Origin: Cupriavidus taiwanensis
Lineage (GTDB): Bacteria > Pseudomonadota > Gammaproteobacteria > Burkholderiales > Burkholderiaceae
Length of the DNA: 64,000 bases
Assembly (NCBI RefSeq): GCF_900250075.1
Contig: NZ_LT977070.1
Span: 1,309,634 to 1,373,633, forward strand
Direction: 5' to 3'
Shown here: piece after piece, positions 57,457-64,000 of the stretch
Numbering within the stretch: position 1 is the stretch's first letter
How the letters are laid out: every line of letters starts with the position of its first letter
Notes under the pieces: model-generated
What the model saw: only the letters and a program-made list of their open reading frames with translations
Told to the model about the DNA's origin: nothing
Database searches by the model: none
Position numbers and translations under genes: made by a program

Positions 57457-57948
57457 ATGCTGCTCGCCATCAAGGACTTCTTCAACAGCCTGCTCCTGAA
57501 GGAACTCTTCAAGGGCATGGCGCTGACCGGCCGCTATCTCTTCGCGCGCAAGGTCACCGTCCAGTTCCCGGAAGAGAAAACGCCGATCTCGCCGCGCTTC
57601 CGTGGCCTGCACGCGCTGCGCCGCTATCCGAACGGCGAAGAGCGCTGCATTGCCTGCAAGCTGTGCGAGGCGGTGTGCCCGGCGCTGGCCATCACCATCG
57701 AGTCGGACGTGCGCAACGACGGCACGCGCCGTACCACCCGCTACGACATCGACCTGACCAAGTGCATCTTCTGCGGTTTCTGCGAAGAGGCCTGCCCGGT
57801 CGACGCCATCGTGGAAACGCAGATCCTGGAATACCACGGCGAGAAGCGCGGCGACCTGTACTTCACCAAGGACATGCTGCTGGCAGTGGGCGACCGCTAC
57901 GAGCCGCAGATCGCGGCGGCCAAGGCTGCCGACGCCAAGTATCGCTGA
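57457..57948 (+). CDS. nuoI: NADH-quinone oxidoreductase subunit I
   Basis: A 163-residue subunit with two [4Fe-4S] clusters (N6a, N6b). The ligand sets are [12 protein letters not shown] near residue 66 and [12 protein letters not shown] near 105. The N-terminal amphipathic helix contacts the membrane arm. Start follows AGGAAGCAATCGTC. A 175-base gap to nuoJ holds short GC-rich repeats but no gene. Confidence 0.98.
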   Translation: MLLAIKDFFNSLLLKELFKGMALTGRYLFARKVTVQFPEEKTPISPRFRGLHALRRYPNGEERCIACKLCEAVCPALAITIESDVRNDGTRRTTRYDIDLTKCIFCGFCEEACPVDAIVETQILEYHGEKRGDLYFTKDMLLAVGDRYEPQIAAAKAADAKYR

Positions 57949-58123
57949 CCGGCGCACGCGCCAAACGGCAGGGCGGCCACCCGTAACTCACCTGGCCGCT
58001 TCTGCCACCGAATTTGAATACGGTCCCTTCAATGCGAGGGGCCAAAGCAAGGATGCCGCGGGAGCGGGCCACCCGAAGGGGAAGGCCTGTGCCGGACGGC
58101 CCTGAGAGGATCCGATAGGAACC

Positions 58124-58768
58124 ATGGAACTCACGACCACCATCTTCTATGTCTTTGCGCTGGTGCTGGTGCTCTCCGCACTGAAAGTCATCACTGCGAA
58201 GAACCCGGTGCATTCCGCACTGTTCCTCGTGCTGTCGTTCTTCACGGCCGCCGCGATCTGGATGCTGCTCAAGGCGGAATTCCTCGCCATCCTGCTGGTG
58301 CTGGTCTATGTCGGCGCGGTGATGGTGCTGTTCCTGTTCGTGGTGATGATGATCGATATCGACATCGAGCACCTGCGCCGCGACTTCTGGACCTACGTGC
58401 CGATGGCCTCGATCGTGGGCGCGCTGATCATCGCCGAGATGGCGATCGTGCTGGTGCGCAACTTCATCGGCACCACCGCGCCGGTGGTGGCCAGCGGTTC
58501 GCAGGAACCGGGGTACTCGAACACCGCCGCGCTCGGCAAGCTGATCTACACCGACTACATCTACGCCTTCGAAGTGGCCGGCATCATCCTGCTGGTGGCG
58601 ATCATCGCCGCGGTCGCGCTGACCCTGCGCCGCCGCAAGGACACCAAGGCCCAGGACGTGTCGGCGCAGCTGCGCACCCGCCGCGACGAACGCGTGCGCC
58701 TGGTGCCGATGCAGGCCGAAGCCCAGAACCAGCAGACGGAAGCCGCGGCTGCCGCCAATAAGAACTAA
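58124..58768 (+). CDS. nuoJ: NADH-quinone oxidoreductase subunit J
   Basis: A 214-residue membrane subunit with five helices. [20 protein letters not shown] and [20 protein letters not shown] (the pi-bulge TM3) are conserved. The C-terminal 45 residues are charged and Gln/Ala-rich, facing the cytoplasm. AGGAACC lies just before the ATG. Confidence 0.96.
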   Translation: MELTTTIFYVFALVLVLSALKVITAKNPVHSALFLVLSFFTAAAIWMLLKAEFLAILLVLVYVGAVMVLFLFVVMMIDIDIEHLRRDFWTYVPMASIVGALIIAEMAIVLVRNFIGTTAPVVASGSQEPGYSNTAALGKLIYTDYIYAFEVAGIILLVAIIAAVALTLRRRKDTKAQDVSAQLRTRRDERVRLVPMQAEAQNQQTEAAAAANKN

Positions 58769-58784
58769 AGCCCGGAGAAACGCT

Positions 58785-59090
58785 GTGCTCTCTCTCGCCC
58801 ACTTCCTCGTGCTCGGTGCGATCCTGTTTGCGATCAGCATCGTCGGCATCTTCCTGAACCGCAAGAACGTGATCGTGCTGCTGATGGCGATCGAACTGAT
58901 GCTGCTCGCGGTGAATATCAACTTCGTCGCCTTCTCGCATTACCTGGGCGACCTGGCTGGTCAGGTTTTCGTTTTCTTCATCCTTACGGTGGCCGCCGCC
59001 GAGTCGGCAATCGGTCTGGCAATCCTGGTGGTGCTGTTCCGCAACCTGGATACGATCAACGTGGACGACATGGACACCCTCAAGTACTGA
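58785..59090 (+). CDS. nuoK: NADH-quinone oxidoreductase subunit K
   Basis: A 101-residue, three-helix proton-channel subunit. The two conserved Glu residues of the channel are in [20 protein letters not shown] and [19 protein letters not shown]. Translation starts at GTG (GTGCTCTCTCTC), preceded by GGAG; the ATG codons further in would remove the first helix. Confidence 0.97.
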   Translation: MLSLAHFLVLGAILFAISIVGIFLNRKNVIVLLMAIELMLLAVNINFVAFSHYLGDLAGQVFVFFILTVAAAESAIGLAILVVLFRNLDTINVDDMDTLKY

Positions 59091-59148
59091 TCCGTGCCGT
59101 ACTACGCAGATAACCAAGACTCTCCGACCGCACACCACTAAGCGTCCT

Positions 59149-61236
59149 ATGGCAACCACGCTCAACCCCAACCTGCTGCTTGCGATTCCGCTGGCGCCGC
59201 TAGTCGGCTCCGCGATCGCCGGCCTGTTCGGTACCAAGTTCTTTGGCCTGTTTTCCTCGGAGTCGCGCGGCGGCCGGATGTTGGCCCACACCTCGACCAT
59301 CCTGGGCGTGGCCATTGCCTGCGTGCTGTCGGTGATGGTGCTGCTCGACGTGATGAACGGCGCGGGCTACAACGGCACCGTCTACGAGTGGATGGCCATC
59401 GGCAGCCTGAAGATGGAGGTCGGCTTCCTGGTCGACTCGCTGACCGCGATGATGATGGTCGTGGTGACCTTCGTCTCGCTGATGGTGCATATCTACACCG
59501 TCGGCTACATGGACGGGGATCCCGGCTACAACCGCTTCTTCGCGTACATCTCGCTGTTCACCTTCTCGATGCTGATGCTGGTGATGAGCAACAACTTCCT
59601 GCAGCTGTTCTTCGGCTGGGAAGCGGTGGGCCTGGTGTCGTACCTGCTGATTGGCTTCTGGTACACGCGCCCGACCGCGATCTTCGCCAACCTGAAGGCG
59701 TTCCTGGTCAACCGTGTCGGTGACTTCGGCTTTATCCTGGGCATCGGCCTGCTGCTGGCCTACAGCGGCAGCATGAACTACACCGAAGTATTCGCCGCGC
59801 GCGACCAGCTGGCTACCGTGGTTTTCCCGGGCACCGACTGGATGATGATCACGGTCGCGTGCATCTGCCTGTTCATCGGCGCGATGGGCAAGTCGGCGCA
59901 GTTCCCGCTGCATGTCTGGCTGCCTGACTCGATGGAAGGCCCGACCCCGATCTCGGCGCTGATCCACGCGGCCACCATGGTGACCGCCGGCATCTTCATG
60001 GTCGCGCGCATGTCGCCGCTGTTCGAGCTGTCGGACGCCGCGCTGTCGTTCGTGCTGGTGATTGGCGCCATCACGGCGCTGTTCATGGGCTTCCTGGGCA
60101 TCATCCAGAACGACATCAAGCGCGTGGTCGCGTACTCGACGCTGTCGCAGCTGGGCTACATGACCGTCGCGCTGGGCGCCTCGGCCTACTCGGTCGCCGT
60201 GTTCCACCTGATGACTCACGCCTTCTTCAAGGCACTGCTGTTCCTGGGCGCGGGCTCGGTCATCATCGGCATGCACCACGACCAGGACATCCGCAACATG
60301 GGCGGCCTGCGCAAGTACATGCCGATCACCTGGATCACCTCGCTGGTGGGTTCGCTGGCGCTGATCGGCACGCCGTTCTTCGCGGGCTTCTACTCCAAGG
60401 ACTCGATCATCGAGGCCGTGGCCGAGTCGCATATCGCCGGTTCGGGCTTTGCCTACTTCGCCGTGCTGGCCGGCGTGTTCGTGACCGCGTTCTACTCGTT
60501 CCGCATGTACTTCCTGGTCTTCCACGGCAAGGAGCGCTGGGGCCAGAACCATGCGCACCAGCACCATGAGGGCGACCACGAGGACGAGGAAGTCTCGCAC
60601 GACCATCACCATGGCCTGGCCGCCGGCGAGAAGCCGCACGAGTCGCCGTGGGTGGTGACGCTGCCGCTGGTGCTGCTGGCGATTCCGTCGGTGATCATCG
60701 GCGCCATCGCGATCGAGCCGATGCTGTTCGGCAACTTCTTCAAGAACGGCATCGCCTTCAAGGAAGTGATCTTCGTCGGCGAGAACCACCACGCCATGGC
60801 CGAGCTGAAGGAAGCGTTCCACGGCTGGGTGGCGATGGCGCAGCACTCGCTGACCACGCCCGTGCTGTGGCTGGCCATCGCCGGCGTGGTGCTGTCCTGG
60901 TTCTTCTACATGAAGCGCCCGGATATCCCCGAAGCCATCGCCAATCGCTTCTCGGGCCTGTACAAGCTGCTGGACAACAAGTACTACATGGACGCCATCA
61001 ACCAGGCCGTGTTCGCCCGCGGCGCACGCCTGCTCGGTACCGGCCTGTGGAAGGGCGGCGACCAGAGCCTGATCGACGGCCTGTTCGTCAACGGCGCGGC
61101 GCGCGTGGTGGCATCGTTTGCTTCGGCCAGCCGCTACCTGCAGTCGGGCTATATCTACCACTACGCGTTCGCGATGATCGTCGGCATGCTGGTGCTGCTG
61201 ACGCTGACGATCACGGGCGTGATCGGCACCAAGTGA
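59149..61236 (+). CDS. nuoL: NADH-quinone oxidoreductase subunit L
   Basis: A 695-residue antiporter-like proton channel of the distal membrane arm, with about 16 helices and the long lateral helix at the C-terminus. Conserved sites include the Glu in FFGWEAVGLVSYLLIGFW near residue 150, the Lys in MGKSAQFPLHVWLPDSMEGP near 245, and HAATMVTAGIFMVARMSPLF near 275. A histidine- and acid-rich insert at residues 468-496 lies in a loop between helices. It precedes nuoM by 27 bases. Confidence 0.97.
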   Translation: MATTLNPNLLLAIPLAPLVGSAIAGLFGTKFFGLFSSESRGGRMLAHTSTILGVAIACVLSVMVLLDVMNGAGYNGTVYEWMAIGSLKMEVGFLVDSLTAMMMVVVTFVSLMVHIYTVGYMDGDPGYNRFFAYISLFTFSMLMLVMSNNFLQLFFGWEAVGLVSYLLIGFWYTRPTAIFANLKAFLVNRVGDFGFILGIGLLLAYSGSMNYTEVFAARDQLATVVFPGTDWMMITVACICLFIGAMGKSAQFPLHVWLPDSMEGPTPISALIHAATMVTAGIFMVARMSPLFELSDAALSFVLVIGAITALFMGFLGIIQNDIKRVVAYSTLSQLGYMTVALGASAYSVAVFHLMTHAFFKALLFLGAGSVIIGMHHDQDIRNMGGLRKYMPITWITSLVGSLALIGTPFFAGFYSKDSIIEAVAESHIAGSGFAYFAVLAGVFVTAFYSFRMYFLVFHGKERWGQNHAHQHHEGDHEDEEVSHDHHHGLAAGEKPHESPWVVTLPLVLLAIPSVIIGAIAIEPMLFGNFFKNGIAFKEVIFVGENHHAMAELKEAFHGWVAMAQHSLTTPVLWLAIAGVVLSWFFYMKRPDIPEAIANRFSGLYKLLDNKYYMDAINQAVFARGARLLGTGLWKGGDQSLIDGLFVNGAARVVASFASASRYLQSGYIYHYAFAMIVGMLVLLTLTITGVIGTK

Positions 61237-61263
61237 TAGGCACCAAGTAAGGAAAACATAGAA

Positions 61264-62730
61264 ATGGTTCTGTCTTTCTCAATCTGGCTGCCTGTCTTTT
61301 TCGGCCTGCTGATCCTCGCCTTCGGCTCGGACCGCAGCCCCGGCTTCGTGCGTTGGATGTCGCTGTTCGGCTCGATCGCCAGCTTCGTGGTCACGCTGCC
61401 GCTGGTGTTCAACTTCGACCGCGCCACCGCGGCGATGCAGTTCGTCGAAAAGGCGAGCTGGATCGAACGCTTCAACATCCACTACCTGCTGGGCGTCGAC
61501 GGCCTGTCGATGTGGTTCGTGGTGCTGACCGCCTTCATCACGGTGATCGTGGTGATCTCGGCCTGGGAAGTGATCACCGAGCGCGTGGCCGAGTACATGG
61601 CCTCGTTCCTGATCCTGTCGGGCCTGATGGTGGGCGTGTTCTGCGCGCTCGACGGCATGCTGTTCTACGTGTTCTTCGAGGCCACGCTGATCCCGATGTA
61701 CATCATCATCGGCGTCTGGGGCGGTCCGAACCGCGTCTACGCGGCCTTCAAGTTCTTCCTGTACACGCTGCTGGGCTCGCTGCTGACGCTGGTCGCGCTG
61801 CTGTACCTGTACAACAAGACCGGCACGTTCGACATCCTGCAGTGGCACCAGGCCAAGCTGTCGATGAACGAGCAGATCGCGATCTTCATTGCCTTCTTCG
61901 TCGCCTTTGCGGTCAAGGTGCCGATGTGGCCGGTGCATACCTGGCTGCCCGACGCCCACGTGGAAGCGCCGACCGGCGGCTCGGTGGTGCTGGCCGCGAT
62001 CATGCTGAAGCTGGGCGCCTACGGCTTCCTGCGCTTCTCGCTGCCGATCGCGCCTGACGCGAGCCACTATCTGGCCCCGTTTATCATCACCATCTCGCTG
62101 ATCGCGGTGATCTACATCGGCCTGGTGGCGCTGGTGCAGGCCGACATGAAGAAGCTGGTGGCGTACTCGTCGATCGCGCACATGGGCTTCGTCACCCTGG
62201 GCTTCTTCATCTTCAGCGACATCGGCGTCGAAGGCGGCATCATCCAGATGATCTCGCACGGCTTTATCTCGGGCGCCATGTTCCTTTGCATCGGCGTGCT
62301 GTATGACCGTGTGCACTCGCGCCAGATCGCCGACTACGGCGGCGTGGTCAACACCATGCCCAAGTTCGCCGCGCTGTCGGTGTTCTTCGCGATGGCCAAC
62401 TGCGGCCTGCCGGCCACCTCGGGCTTCGTCGGTGAATTCATGGTGATCCTGGGCGCCGTCAAGTTCAACTTCTGGATCGGCCTGCTGGCTGCTACCGCCC
62501 TGATCTTCGGCGCTGCCTATTCGCTGTGGATGGTCAAGCGCGTGATCTTCGGCGACGTCGTGCACCAGCACGTGCGCGAGCTGGCCGACCTGAACCAGCG
62601 TGAGTTCGTCATGCTCGGCCTGCTGGCCCTGATGACGCTGTACATGGGCCTGCACCCGAAGCCCTTTACCGACGTGATGCACCCGTCCGTGGTCAACCTG
62701 CTGCAGCACGCGGCTCAGTCGAAGCTGTAA
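61264..62730 (+). CDS. nuoM: NADH-quinone oxidoreductase subunit M
   Basis: A 488-residue antiporter-like channel subunit with about 14 helices. The conserved Glu is in YVFFEATLIPMYIIIGVWGG near residue 140 and the Lys in VKVPMWPVHTWLPDAHVEAP near 225. LVAYSSIAHMGFVTLG near 297 is typical. AAGGAAAACATAGAA precedes the ATG. Confidence 0.97.
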   Translation: MVLSFSIWLPVFFGLLILAFGSDRSPGFVRWMSLFGSIASFVVTLPLVFNFDRATAAMQFVEKASWIERFNIHYLLGVDGLSMWFVVLTAFITVIVVISAWEVITERVAEYMASFLILSGLMVGVFCALDGMLFYVFFEATLIPMYIIIGVWGGPNRVYAAFKFFLYTLLGSLLTLVALLYLYNKTGTFDILQWHQAKLSMNEQIAIFIAFFVAFAVKVPMWPVHTWLPDAHVEAPTGGSVVLAAIMLKLGAYGFLRFSLPIAPDASHYLAPFIITISLIAVIYIGLVALVQADMKKLVAYSSIAHMGFVTLGFFIFSDIGVEGGIIQMISHGFISGAMFLCIGVLYDRVHSRQIADYGGVVNTMPKFAALSVFFAMANCGLPATSGFVGEFMVILGAVKFNFWIGLLAATALIFGAAYSLWMVKRVIFGDVVHQHVRELADLNQREFVMLGLLALMTLYMGLHPKPFTDVMHPSVVNLLQHAAQSKL

Positions 62731-62748
62731 TCGGGGAGAGATATCAAC

Positions 62749-64000
62749 ATGCAACCGTCCTCGACACTCGCCCCCGTGGCGCCGATCATCTTCCTGGCGA
62801 TCGCCATCGCCGCGATCAACTGGATCGACCTGGCCCGGGGCAAGGGCAAGCAGAGCGTGGCCTATCCGCTGTCGCTGCTGACCACGCTGGTGCTGACCGC
62901 CTGGTTCGGCATGAACGCCGCCACCGGCGAGACGCACTACGCGTTCGCCAACCTGGTCGTGATCGACCCGATGGCCAACGTGCTGTCGGCGTTCTGCGCC
63001 GCTGGCCTGTTCGTCACGCTGGTCTATACGCGCCGCTACCTGGCCGAGCGCGACATGTTCGCCGGCGAGTTCTACATGCTGGCGCTGTTCACGCTGGGCG
63101 GCCAGATCGTGATGATCACCGGCAACAACTTCCTGACCCTGTACCTGGGCCTGGAACTGCTGTCGCTGTCGTCGTACGCGCTGGTGGCCCTGCGCCGCGA
63201 GTCGCGCGTGACATCCGAGTCCGCGATGAAGTACTTCGTGCTGGGCGCGCTGGCTTCGGGCTTCCTGCTGTACGGCATCTCGATGATGTACGGCGCCACC
63301 GGTTCGCTGAACCTGGGCGAGGTGTTCCGCGCGGTCGAATCGGGCCGCATCAACACCACCATGCTGGCCTTTGGCGTGGTCTTCATCGTCGCCGGCCTGT
63401 CGTTCAAGCTGGGCGCCGCGCCGTTCCACATGTGGATCCCGGACATCTACCAGGGCTCGCCGACCGCGGTGACGCTGCTGATCGCCGGCGGCCCGAAGGT
63501 GGCGGCGTTCGCGCTGTTCATCCGCGTGCTGGTGGAAGGCCTGCTGCCGCTGGCCAGCGACTGGCAGATGATGCTGGTGGTGCTGTCGATCATCTCGCTG
63601 GCGATCGGCAACCTGACCGCGATCGTGCAGAGCAACCTGAAGCGGATGCTGGCGTACTCGACCATCTCGCACATGGGCTTCGTGCTGCTGGGCCTGCTCT
63701 CGGGCGTGGTCGCCAACAAGGCCGACGGTGCCGCCGATGCCTACAGCTCGGCGATGTTCTACTCGGTGACCTACCTGCTGACCACGCTGGGCACCTTCGG
63801 CATCATCCTGCTGCGCACCAGCAAGGGCTTCGAGGCCGAGACCCTGGAAGACCTGAAGGGCATGTCGCGCCGCAACCCGTGGTTTGCCTTCCTGATGCTG
63901 GTGATGATGTTCTCGCTGGCGGGCATCCCGCCGACGGTGGGCTTCTATGCCAAGCTGGCTGTGCTGGACGCGGTGGTCAAGGCCGGCATGACCTGGCTGG
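62749..64000 (+). CDS. nuoN: NADH-quinone oxidoreductase subunit N (cut by the window end)
   Basis: The first 417 codons of the third antiporter-like subunit; full-length NuoN is about 480-500 residues, so some 70 residues are missing. The conserved Glu is in [20 protein letters not shown] near residue 130 and the Lys in [20 protein letters not shown] near 220. [16 protein letters not shown] near 303 matches NuoM. GGGGAGAGATATCAAC precedes the ATG. Last expected gene of the operon. Confidence 0.96.
   Translation, partial: MQPSSTLAPVAPIIFLAIAIAAINWIDLARGKGKQSVAYPLSLLTTLVLTAWFGMNAATGETHYAFANLVVIDPMANVLSAFCAAGLFVTLVYTRRYLAERDMFAGEFYMLALFTLGGQIVMITGNNFLTLYLGLELLSLSSYALVALRRESRVTSESAMKYFVLGALASGFLLYGISMMYGATGSLNLGEVFRAVESGRINTTMLAFGVVFIVAGLSFKLGAAPFHMWIPDIYQGSPTAVTLLIAGGPKVAAFALFIRVLVEGLLPLASDWQMMLVVLSIISLAIGNLTAIVQSNLKRMLAYSTISHMGFVLLGLLSGVVANKADGAADAYSSAMFYSVTYLLTTLGTFGIILLRTSKGFEAETLEDLKGMSRRNPWFAFLMLVMMFSLAGIPPTVGFYAKLAVLDAVVKAGMTWL

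Overview
The window reads as a high-GC betaproteobacterial chromosome, most likely Cupriavidus (Burkholderiaceae). The support is a Burkholderia-type porin, the gene orders ilvI-ilvH-ilvC-psd-pssA-leuA and rpsO-pnp-quinone oxidoreductase-tpiA-secG-tRNA-Leu-nuoA to nuoN, and the family-level look of nearly every protein. Genus is inferred from gene content and order; no database search was possible. I see no insertion sequence, prophage, CRISPR array or plasmid feature.

Bases 1-18,500 are mainly purine-base catabolism. The minus strand from 5403 carries a GntR-type regulator, an NCS2 urate/xanthine permease, allantoinase (puuE), OHCU decarboxylase (uraD) and a porin. The plus strand carries 5-hydroxyisourate hydrolase (hiuH) and membrane urate hydroxylase (puuD). 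Further on, xdhA-xdhB-xdhC, an adenine-deaminase-like gene and guaD form a second minus-strand run, divergent from a LysR regulator. Together they take adenine and guanine through hypoxanthine, xanthine, urate, 5-hydroxyisourate and OHCU to allantoin and allantoate. A UPF0016 manganese exporter gene behind a yybP-ykoY riboswitch and a fatty acid desaturase sit between the two purine blocks.

Bases 18,500-33,200 are accessory and housekeeping genes. They include a tungstate-type binding protein (tupA) without its transporter, divergent from a ModE-like regulator, and a run of DUF4126, FtsX-like permease, truncated hemoglobin and DUF924. After a TetR/LOG pair comes a metallophosphoesterase-glycosyltransferase-DgkA operon preceded by three Pho-box-like repeats; I interpret it as a phosphate-starvation membrane-lipid remodelling operon. 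An ECF sigma factor operon (sigma, DUF3619, DUF3106, RDD, alpha/beta hydrolase) follows.

Bases 33,200-41,300 hold branched-chain amino acid synthesis (ilvI, ilvH, ilvC, leuA), phosphatidylethanolamine synthesis (psd, pssA) and a BON-LysM protein. The leuA leader encodes a 26-codon peptide with four rare CTA leucine codons, apparently starting at or next to the transcription start and followed by two hairpins, so it looks like a leucine attenuator. The rest carries a lipoprotein, an orphan Liv-type binding protein, rpsO, pnp, a quinone oxidoreductase, tpiA, secG, tRNA-Leu(GAG) and the complex I operon nuoA to nuoN, with nuoN cut by the window end.
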